NCBI GenBank assembly: GCA_019509895.1 | Contig: JAEKLK010000241.1 | Location: 1-10,693, forward strand | Length of the DNA stretch: 10,693 bases | From: Betaproteobacteria bacterium | GTDB taxonomy: Bacteria > Pseudomonadota > Gammaproteobacteria > Burkholderiales > SG8-39 | Direction: 5' to 3' | Part shown: in pieces, positions 5,800 to 10,693 of the stretch | Position numbering within the stretch: position 1 is the stretch's first letter | How the letters are laid out: every line of letters begins with the position of its first letter | Notes under the pieces: model-generated | Told to the model about the DNA's origin: nothing | What the model saw: only the letters and a program-made list of their open reading frames with translations | Databases searched by the model: none | Program-made: the position numbers and the translations under genes

Positions 5800-6333
5800 T
5801 TACCGCGAGGCGCTCGCCGCCGGCGTCTTCGCTAGTTCCTGGGGGCTATAGATGAAGGTCCACTTGCTGTAATTTTCGGCGTCCTCGAACGACGCCTCGG
5901 CGGCGTCGAAGTTGCCGGTCTTGATCGGCGCTTCTTCGGAGCGGCTGTGCACGCCCATGATGCCGGCTTTGTCGGGCGTTTCCACCACGCCCCAGTCGAT
6001 GCTTGCGGTCATCGGATCGCGATAGATCCGGCGCAGATGGTGCTGTGGCATCGGGAAGCGCTTATCCTCGATCAGGTCCTCGAGGTTTTTCGGATACGCC
6101 TTGGTGCCGGGACTCCTGTTGTAGTAGCTGGCGATGGCGTCGCGGAACTGCGCGCCGATGAAGAGCAGCTCTTCTTCCTTCTGCCGCTGCGCCGCGTGCG
6201 AGTGCAGCTCGCCAAACGCTGCGAGGCCGAAGCCCATGATGGCGACCAGCAGCAGCACGCCGAGATAGGTGAAGCCGGCGGCGCGCCGCAGGAGAAAGCG
6301 CGGGATGTTGCGCTCGGCTTCGCCATTCCTCAT
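5800..6333 (-). CDS. Pseudopilin lacking Glu+5 (type II secretion/type IV pilus-like)
   Basis: A 177-residue prepilin-like protein, the last gene of the secretion operon. After a basic leader, AAG|FTYLG (cleavage Gly20/Phe21) begins a hydrophobic helix (21-42). The +5 residue is Gly25 instead of the almost invariant Glu, a feature associated with GspK-type tip pseudopilins. The globular part contains RQKEEELLFIGAQFRDAI, YPKNLEDLIEDKRFP and a YRDPMTASIDWGVV segment that mirrors the two preceding pseudopilins. ATG 6333 is preferred: AGGA lies 7 nt upstream and the leader is then 20 residues. The in-frame ATG 6444 would overlap the previous gene by 14 nt but give an implausible 57-residue leader; the 97 nt between 6334 and 6430 hold no other gene. 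It would be cleaved by a prepilin peptidase encoded elsewhere and assembled into a pseudopilus. The exact subunit identity is uncertain. Confidence 0.85.
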   Translation of the reverse strand: MRNGEAERNIPRFLLRRAAGFTYLGVLLLVAIMGFGLAAFGELHSHAAQRQKEEELLFIGAQFRDAIASYYNRSPGTKAYPKNLEDLIEDKRFPMPQHHLRRIYRDPMTASIDWGVVETPDKAGIMGVHSRSEEAPIKTGNFDAAEASFEDAENYSKWTFIYSPQELAKTPAASASR

Positions 6334-6340
6334 CGCCGGG

Positions 6341-6344
6341 TCCT
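6341..6344 (-). promoter_or_regulatory. Shine-Dalgarno deciding the start of the E5-less pseudopilin
   Basis: AGGA on the minus strand lies 7 nt before ATG 6333. The upstream alternative at 6444 has only an AAGG too close to its ATG. Together with leader length this favours 6333. Confidence 0.5.
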
Positions 6345-6430
6345 GCACCAGGCGCACGCGCGGGCCGGCGCGCGGCGTCTGTGTGCGCCGGCGGAAAAAC
6401 GCCGGATTGGCGATCTGGTTGCGGCGCGCC

Positions 6431-6784
6431 TCAGTAGCGCTCATAGCCCTTCGCGGCGCTCCGCACGTCGAAGACATTCCCCTTGCGCGTGTCGCCCGGC
6501 GGCACCGCAACCCAGGTGGCGGCGCTTTGGGTGAACGGATCCTTGGGGATCGCGCGCAGGTAGTGCTTCGCCACCAGGTCCTCGAGCGAGGTCGGATAGC
6601 GGCCGGTGTCGGCATAGTGCTTGTCGAGCGAGTCGCGCATGAGCGTGAGGTTCTCCTGGAGCACGGCCTCTTCCGCCCGGCGCATCTTGCCGATGTAGTC
6701 CGGCACCACCACCGAGATAAGGAGCGCGATGATGGTCATCACCACCATCAGCTCGATCAGCGTGAAACCGCGTCTTTTTTTCAT
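6431..6784 (-). CDS. GspG-like pseudopilin
   Basis: A 117-residue pseudopilin. MKKRRG|FTLIELMVVMTIIALLISVVV carries the prepilin peptidase site (Gly6/Phe7), Glu at +5 (Glu11) and the ~20-residue assembly helix. The globular domain has the GspG-style RYPTSLEDLVAKHYLRAIPKDPFT (residues 62-85; Tyr-Pro, then Ile-Pro-x-Asp-Pro) and a C-terminal NVFDVRSAAKG stretch (103-113) in the position of the GspG C-terminal loop. It is slightly short for GspG (about 140). The start is firm: the ATG overlaps the preceding stop by one base (TAATG) and AGGGAG (6790-6795) stands 5 nt upstream. It is likely the major or a main pseudopilin of the machine encoded by this operon, assembled at the inner membrane and pushing substrate or extending a short filament through the secretin. 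GspG, GspH or a type IV minor pilin identity cannot be separated here. Confidence 0.9.
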   Translation of the reverse strand: MKKRRGFTLIELMVVMTIIALLISVVVPDYIGKMRRAEEAVLQENLTLMRDSLDKHYADTGRYPTSLEDLVAKHYLRAIPKDPFTQSAATWVAVPPGDTRKGNVFDVRSAAKGYERY

Positions 6785-7233
6785 TACCACTCCCTGTAAG
6801 GCACGCCGTTCAGCCCTGTGTCCGGGCTCTTGGAGTACACGTCGTACACATCCTTGCCGGGCTGCGGCTCGCTCGCCGGGCTGGCGTAGCTGCGCAGGCC
6901 CCACTCCACTCCGCTCACCGGATCGGGCGGGACCCGGCGCAGGAAGTAGAGCTTGGTGCCGTCGGTCTTGCGCTTGTCCGCCACGCCGTCCACCAGCGTG
7001 GCGAGGCTCGGCGGATAGCCCGTGGCGTCCGCCGCCTTCTCGATCGCGCCCTCATCGGCGGCGCGCCGGTACGCATCGATCGCCATGCGCAGCTCGCGCA
7101 GCGTCTGACGCAGATCCTTCTCCTTGTTGCGCTGCACCGTGACCTCCGCCAGCGGCAGCGCGACTGATGCCAGCAGCGCGACGATCGCCACGGTGATCAA
7201 CAGCTCGATGAGCGTGAAGCCGGCCTTTTTCAT
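6784..7233 (-). CDS. Type IV prepilin-like pseudopilin (GspG/PulG family)
   Basis: A 149-residue pseudopilin. MKKAG|FTLIELLITVAIVAL shows the short basic leader, Gly5/Phe6 cleavage site, Glu at +5 and a hydrophobic helix to about residue 28. The globular part has an amphipathic continuation (RNKEKDLRQTLRELRMAIDAY), then GYPPSLATLV, a VPPDPVSGVEWGLRSY segment and a C-terminal DVYDVYSKSPDTGLNG stretch. This order (YPxxL, xxDP, DVxS) is repeated in the two genes downstream. The start ATG overlaps the secretin stop in ATGA and lacks its own ribosome-binding site, so it is probably translated by coupling. Its larger loop between YPPSL and the DP motif may make it a minor subunit. It is membrane-embedded until polymerised into a periplasmic pseudopilus under the secretin. 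Confidence 0.9.
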   Translation of the reverse strand: MKKAGFTLIELLITVAIVALLASVALPLAEVTVQRNKEKDLRQTLRELRMAIDAYRRAADEGAIEKAADATGYPPSLATLVDGVADKRKTDGTKLYFLRRVPPDPVSGVEWGLRSYASPASEPQPGKDVYDVYSKSPDTGLNGVPYREW

Positions 7234-9104
7234 CGCTGCTGGGGCTGCGGGCCGGCCGCCGGCGCCGGGCTGCCCAAGGTCGAAGGAATGGCCGGCTGCG
7301 GCGGCACCGGGGCCGGGATCGGCGCGGCGGGAGCCGGCGGCGTGCCGAGCGGCGGCAGCGCGAGGCTCGCGCCGCCCACCTCGGACTCGGTGCCCGAGTT
7401 GAACTCCTCCAGGCGCACATCCGAGCGCTCGATGTTGCGCACGACGTGCGGCGTGATGAGCAGCACCACCTCGGTCTTGTTGACCGTGCTCTCCTTGTTC
7501 TGGAACAGGCGGCCCGCGACCGGCATGTCGCCCAGTCCGGGCACCTGGCCGGTGGTGCGGCGATCCTCGTTCGAGATGAGGCCGGCGAGCACCTGCGTCT
7601 CGCCGTCCTTCAGGCGCAGCGTGGTGGCGGTGTTGCGCGTGCCGACCTGGTAGGCGATCGTGCCCGAGCTGGTCTTGATCTGGCTGCTGATGTTGCTGAC
7701 CTCCAGCCCGACCTTGATGCCAACGTCATCGTCGAGGAACACCTGCGGCTCAACCTCGAGCTTCAGGCCGACGTCGAGGTAGTTCACCGACTCGGAGACG
7801 AAGCCCGTGGCGCCCGCCGTGGTGGTGATCACCGGCACCTTGTCGCCGATGTGGATGCGCGCCTTCTCGCGGTTCTTGGCGCGGATCCTCGGGTTGGCGA
7901 GGATGTTGTTGCGGCCAATCTGCTGGCGCAGGTTGAAGACGATCATCGGGTCGGGCACCGTGACGCGCACGAGGCCGCTCGAGAAGTGGGTCGCTTCCGT
8001 GCCGGTGATCTTGCCCGGGACGTTTTCCGCGCCCTGCAGGCCGATGCCGACCGAGCCGGGCCACTGGATGCCGGCGTTGGCAAGATCGTTCGAGCCCACC
8101 TCCAGCACCTCGACTTCCAACATGACTTCAGGCTCGCTCTTGTCCTGGTTGGCGATCAGCTTCTCCGCCATGCGGATCGCCTCGGGCGTGTCGCGCATCA
8201 CCAGCAGGTTCAGCTTCTCGTCGATGAAGAGGTCGCGCGTCTTCACCAGCTGGCGCACCATGTTGGCGGTCGCCTTCACGTCGGCGTTCGCCAGATAGAA
8301 CGAGCGCACCACCAGGTCCTTGTAGTCGCGGCTCTTCGCGGGCGTGTTCGGATAGATGAGGATGGTGTTGTCGTTCATCACCTTGCGCTCGAGCTGGTTG
8401 GTGACCAGCACGAAGCGGATCACCTCCTCGATGGAGGTGTCGCGCGCGAATACGGTTGTCTTGACGTCCGGCTGCACGTCCTTGTCGAAGATGAAGTTGA
8501 GCCCGGTCTGGCGCGAGATCAGCTCGAACACCGTGCGCAGCGGCGCGTCGCGGAACTCCATGGTGATCGGCTTCTTCAGCGCCGCGTTCAGCTTCGGCGT
8601 CAGCGTCTCCTTGACGGTCTTCTCCTCGATACGGCGGGAGAGCGCGCGCGCCTCCTTGTTCTGCGGGCTCTGCGCCAGCACGTCGCGCAGCTTGTCCTGC
8701 GCCTGGGCTACCTGGCCGTTCTTGAAGGCTTCGTTCGCTTCCGTCAGCGTGCGTCGCTGCTCGCCGTCGATCCGCAGCGCCTCGAGCGAGCTTTTGGCGC
8801 GCTGGTTCTGCGGATCGATGCGCAGCACCCGGCCATAGGCCTCGGCCGCGCGCTCGAGGGCGCCCGCGCCGCGGGCGTTGTCGCCCAGCGCGAGGTAGCG
8901 CTCGGCGCTCGCCTGCTTGTGGCGCAGGTAATAGTTGCGCAGCTCGACGTCGTCCGGATGCGCCTTCACTTCCTGCTCGAGGCGGGCGAGGCCCTGCTCC
9001 TCGTTGCCGGTCTCGACTTCGATCCGTGCCTGTCGGAAGTTCTGTTCGCTGGCGCACGCCACGAGGACGAGCGCCAGGGTGATGAGTGCGAGGAGTTTCT
9101 TCAT
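7230..9104 (-). CDS. TPR-containing lipo-secretin (GspD/PilQ/MshL-type outer-membrane channel)
   Basis: A 624-residue outer-membrane secretin. It begins with a lipoprotein signal MKKLLALITLALVLVAC (lipobox LVAC, Cys17). Residues ~20-165 are TPR-like helical repeats (e.g. EAYGRVLRIDPQNQRAKSSL). A STN/N0 domain follows (~179-252, ITMEFRDAPLRTVFELIS), then an N1/NolW-type domain (~266-320) and the secretin barrel (~328-555) with the signature VPGLGDMPVAGRLF (521-534) and LLITPHVVR. The C-terminal 45 residues are Pro/Ala-rich (7230-7367) instead of an S-domain for pilotin binding. Lipidated secretins such as HxcQ or BfpB are self-piloting, which fits that absence. It overlaps its upstream and downstream neighbours by 4 nt. 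It would form the gate for the PilNOP-like subassembly and pseudopilins of the same operon. Whether the machine secretes proteins or displays a pilus is undecided. Confidence 0.95.
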   Translation of the reverse strand: MKKLLALITLALVLVACASEQNFRQARIEVETGNEEQGLARLEQEVKAHPDDVELRNYYLRHKQASAERYLALGDNARGAGALERAAEAYGRVLRIDPQNQRAKSSLEALRIDGEQRRTLTEANEAFKNGQVAQAQDKLRDVLAQSPQNKEARALSRRIEEKTVKETLTPKLNAALKKPITMEFRDAPLRTVFELISRQTGLNFIFDKDVQPDVKTTVFARDTSIEEVIRFVLVTNQLERKVMNDNTILIYPNTPAKSRDYKDLVVRSFYLANADVKATANMVRQLVKTRDLFIDEKLNLLVMRDTPEAIRMAEKLIANQDKSEPEVMLEVEVLEVGSNDLANAGIQWPGSVGIGLQGAENVPGKITGTEATHFSSGLVRVTVPDPMIVFNLRQQIGRNNILANPRIRAKNREKARIHIGDKVPVITTTAGATGFVSESVNYLDVGLKLEVEPQVFLDDDVGIKVGLEVSNISSQIKTSSGTIAYQVGTRNTATTLRLKDGETQVLAGLISNEDRRTTGQVPGLGDMPVAGRLFQNKESTVNKTEVVLLITPHVVRNIERSDVRLEEFNSGTESEVGGASLALPPLGTPPAPAAPIPAPVPPQPAIPSTLGSPAPAAGPQPQQR

Positions 9105-9574
9105 AGCGTGAGGGTCTGTTTCGCTTTCATGGGCAAATAGGTGAAGACGATCTCCGCGTCGGTGACCTTCTCGACGCGGTAGTCGCCGATGCGGTCGCCG
9201 GCGGCGACCGCCACGCTCTCGTTTCCGTTCATCAGGAAGACCGCGAGCTTGTCGCCGTCCTGCATTCTTCCGATGTAGCGGAAGGGCAGCGGCGGCACGG
9301 TCGGCTTGGCGGCGGCTTGTGCCTGCGCCGGGACCACCGGCGAGAAGTTGCGCGGCGCAAAGGCGTCCACCTTTGACTCCTGCGCATCGCTACCCTGGGT
9401 GCGCTCCTCGAGCTTGCCGAGGTTGATGTCCTCGAGCGCCGGCAGGCGCGTCTCGATGCGCGCGGCAGGCTCGCGCACCGGGGTGTAGGTGCGGCTTTCG
9501 CGGCCGGCCACCACGGAGGCGAGGGCGCTGACCGCGGCGACGCCGGCAAGAACGTGCTTGACGACCGGCTTCAT
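9101..9574 (-). CDS. PilP/GspC-like periplasmic linker protein
   Basis: A 157-residue protein with an N-terminal hydrophobic anchor (about 7-24), a flexible Ala/Pro-rich linker (~70-95) and a C-terminal small beta domain starting at PPLPFRYIGRM (94-104) and continuing LAVFLMNGNESVAVAAGDRI, YRVEKV and EIVFTYLPMK. The pattern FRYIGR-x-AVFL-x-GD-x-I-x-Y-x-V matches the homology-region fold of GspC and PilP, which link the inner-membrane platform to the N0 domain of the secretin. The secretin is encoded directly downstream with a 4-nt overlap, supporting this role. I recall near relatives carrying the odd automatic name 'secretion system X translation initiation factor'; there is no translation-factor domain here. 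No separate lipobox is seen, so membrane anchoring is by the N-terminal helix. Moderate to high confidence in the structural role. Confidence 0.8.
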   Translation of the reverse strand: MKPVVKHVLAGVAAVSALASVVAGRESRTYTPVREPAARIETRLPALEDINLGKLEERTQGSDAQESKVDAFAPRNFSPVVPAQAQAAAKPTVPPLPFRYIGRMQDGDKLAVFLMNGNESVAVAAGDRIGDYRVEKVTDAEIVFTYLPMKAKQTLTL

Positions 9575-10098
9575 GGCTTCACCATATGGAGAGTGAGGCG
9601 CAGCTCCGCCTGCACGGTGCCGTCGCGCCGGTTCTCGCGCTTGAGCGAGATCTGGTCGAGCGAGAGCACCGGGACTTCGGCGAGCGAGCGCTTCAGGAAC
9701 TCGCGCATCTGCGAATAGCTGCCGGTGAGCGGCAGCACGATCTCGTAGCGCTCGAGCTTGCCGCCGGGGGCGCTTTGCGATTTGTAGCTCGCCTGCGCCA
9801 GCTCGACGCCGGTCGAGTGGCCGATGGCGTAGAGCTTCGCCAGCCAGTCGGTGGTCTGCTCGGGCTTGCGCAGATAGTCGTACACCGCCGCCAGCTTCGC
9901 GCCGCTGTTGGCGGCGGGCGCCGCGCGGTTCTCGATCATGTCGGCCTTGGCGGCGAGCACGCGGCTCTGCTCCTTGAGCGGCTGCAGCACCAGCGTCATG
10001 AACGCGCCCGCGACCACGAACAGCGCGAGCGCCACCATGCCCATGGCGCCGAGCTGGTCGCGCAACCGGTAGAGCTGCTCCGTGACGCGCCGCTTCAT
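9571..10098 (-). CDS. PilO/GspM-like inner-membrane assembly protein
   Basis: A 175-residue bitopic inner-membrane protein: a basic N-terminus (MKRRVTEQLYRLRDQ), one transmembrane helix (~19-40, MGMVALALFVVAGAFMTLVL), a short coiled-coil-like stretch (EQSRVLAAKADMIEN) and a ferredoxin-like periplasmic domain (LYAIGHSTGVELAQASY, then YEIVLPLTGSYSQMREFLKRSL and a final AELRLTLHMV strand). This is the layout of PilO and, more distantly, GspM, which form heterodimers with PilN/GspL and connect the cytoplasmic motor to the secretin. ATG 10098 is selected because it shares ATGA with the preceding gene and has GAGGTG 5 nt upstream; the open frame beyond it is antisense-like low-complexity sequence. 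Its position between PilN-like and PilP-like genes repeats the pilMNOPQ order. Confidence 0.88.
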   Translation of the reverse strand: MKRRVTEQLYRLRDQLGAMGMVALALFVVAGAFMTLVLQPLKEQSRVLAAKADMIENRAAPAANSGAKLAAVYDYLRKPEQTTDWLAKLYAIGHSTGVELAQASYKSQSAPGGKLERYEIVLPLTGSYSQMREFLKRSLAEVPVLSLDQISLKRENRRDGTVQAELRLTLHMVKP

Positions 10099-10604
10099 CG
10101 CTTCACCTCGTTCCAGGCGGCCGAGATCGAGAAGGAGACCGGGCGCTGCGGGTCGTTCTGCCGCACCTCGTGTCGCACCAGCTGCACGTGCGAGAGCGTG
10201 TCGGCCTGGCTGAGATTCAGCACGTAGCCGAGCGCGGCGAGGTAGTCCTTGCTGTCGCCAGAGATTTTCACCGTGCCGCTCTTGGTATCGGGCTCGATGG
10301 CGAGCAGCGCCACCTGGTCGCTCGCCGCCGCCTCGAGCGCGGCGAAGAGCTTCGGCCAAGGCAGCGCCAGGCGTTCCACCGTGTCGCGCGCGAGCGCCAC
10401 TTCCTCGGCCGAGGCGGGAGCCGCGGGCGGCTTCCCCGGCTGCGCGCGCGCGACGATCGACTCGTTTTCCTTCACCGAGCGCAGAAGGCCGGCGTAGCTG
10501 AACGCCATGTCGCCGGCAAGGCCGATCGCCACGGCAAGCAGCACCCGTCCCGCCCAGCGCGAGCGCTGGGCGCGGCGGATGAAATCGAGTTCGATACGTT
10601 GCAT
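10095..10604 (-). CDS. PilN-like inner-membrane assembly protein
   Basis: A 169-residue bitopic protein. A short cytoplasmic N-terminus (MQRIELDFIRRAQRSRW) resembles the PilM-binding tail of PilN/MshI-type proteins, a transmembrane helix follows (~18-40, interrupted by Asp32), then a Pro/Ala linker and a periplasmic ferredoxin-like PilN domain (LPWPKLFAALEAAASDQVALLAIEPD, GTVKISGDSKDYLAALGYVLNL and a final PVSFSISAAW strand). PilN partners PilO in the periplasm and, if conserved here, an actin-like PilM/GspL protein in the cytoplasm that is not in the window. The ATG is preceded by AAGGAG and is the first gene of the visible operon, so a promoter is expected within or beyond the 54 nt to the next upstream stop. 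Its 3' end overlaps the PilO-like gene by 4 nt. Confidence 0.85.
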   Translation of the reverse strand: MQRIELDFIRRAQRSRWAGRVLLAVAIGLAGDMAFSYAGLLRSVKENESIVARAQPGKPPAAPASAEEVALARDTVERLALPWPKLFAALEAAASDQVALLAIEPDTKSGTVKISGDSKDYLAALGYVLNLSQADTLSHVQLVRHEVRQNDPQRPVSFSISAAWNEVKR

Positions 10605-10608
10605 AAGA

Positions 10609-10614
10609 CTCCTT
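10609..10614 (-). promoter_or_regulatory. Strong Shine-Dalgarno of the PilN-like gene
   Basis: AAGGAG on the minus strand lies 4 nt from ATG 10604. It is among the best ribosome-binding sites of the operon and marks independent initiation here, whereas most downstream genes start in stop-codon overlaps. Confidence 0.7.
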
Positions 10615-10625
10615 GTCTAAACGGG

Positions 10626-10645
10626 GTTCCCGCTTTCGCGGGAAC
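10626..10645. repeat. REP/dRS3-like short palindrome
   Basis: GTTCCCGC and GCGGGAAC pair perfectly (8 bp) around a TTTC loop. The core TTCCCGC-TTTC-GCGGGAA is, from general knowledge, a very common dispersed palindrome in Neisseria and other betaproteobacteria (dRS3-like, usually flanked by ATGACG; here ACGACGG). It sits in the 54-nt spacer upstream of the PilN-like gene. It may affect read-through or mRNA stability, but no T-run follows on either strand. Confidence 0.7.
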
Positions 10646-10658
10646 GACGGCTAGCGTG

Positions 10659-10693
10659 CTACTCCGCCGCGAGCGCGAGCTCGCGGTACGCGA
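10659..10693 (-). CDS. C-terminal tail of an unidentified upstream gene (partial)
   Basis: On the minus strand the frame reads AYRELALAAE followed by TAG (10661-10659). No other frame gives a sensible end, and the spacing to the secretion operon (54 nt) suits the 3' end of a preceding gene. In pilMNOPQ-type operons this place is often taken by PilM or a platform/ATPase protein, but ten residues are too few to identify it. It runs off the window. Confidence 0.35.
   Translation of the reverse strand, partial: AYRELALAAE

Noticed and set aside
7230..7367. Repeat array or CRISPR-like structure
   Set aside because: It is the GC-rich codon run for the Pro/Ala tail of the secretin; there are no regular repeats with spacers.
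7446..9140. Plus-strand open frame of 564 codons antisense to the secretin gene
   Set aside because: Its product is low-complexity His/Leu/Arg/Ala-rich sequence mirroring the secretin codons; the secretin frame is unambiguous.

Overview
The window is GC-rich chromosomal DNA from a Gram-negative bacterium. It encodes an Omp85 outer-membrane barrel, lipoproteins with lipoboxes and a secretin. Codon usage, the type of secretion operon and the dispersed palindromes suggest a betaproteobacterium (Burkholderiales, Nitrosomonadales or Rhodocyclales type). That placement is inference; no marker gene is present.

Left third (1-2443, + strand): the end of a surface-glycan or small-molecule modification operon. 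It holds the C-terminus of a NodU/CmcH-type carbamoyltransferase, a membrane-anchored SGNH/GDSL hydrolase overlapping it by 26 nt, and a second, tandem SGNH paralogue joined by an ATGA overlap. The paralogue has lost its catalytic Ser, Asn and His and also carries a frame break. A perfect 20-bp inverted repeat (2424-2476) sits exactly on its stop codon. A second structured stretch follows.

Middle (2567-5654): a class I SAM methyltransferase is followed by a small HELLH-containing lipoprotein that appears to start at CTG in a CTGA overlap (both +). Converging on them are a DUF1801 protein and a single-POTRA Omp85 outer-membrane protein (both -). The Omp85 start codon is abutted by a perfect 21-bp palindrome.

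Right half (5800-10604, - strand): a tightly overlapped operon for a type II secretion / type IV pilus-like machine. In transcription order it encodes PilN-like, PilO-like and PilP/GspC-like inner-membrane proteins, a TPR-bearing lipo-secretin, and three pseudopilins with a shared core, the last lacking the usual Glu at +5. The first four junctions are 4-nt ATGA overlaps and the fifth is TAATG. The ATPase, platform protein and PilM-like partner are not in the window; they could lie beyond the right edge. A REP-like palindrome and the tail of another minus-strand gene close the window.

No rRNA, tRNA, CRISPR array or intact transposase gene was seen. The most unusual items are the catalytically dead tandem SGNH gene with its palindromic insertion, the CTG-start lipoprotein, and the lipo-secretin / E5-less pseudopilin combination. 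I did not find a clearly new defence or mobile system.
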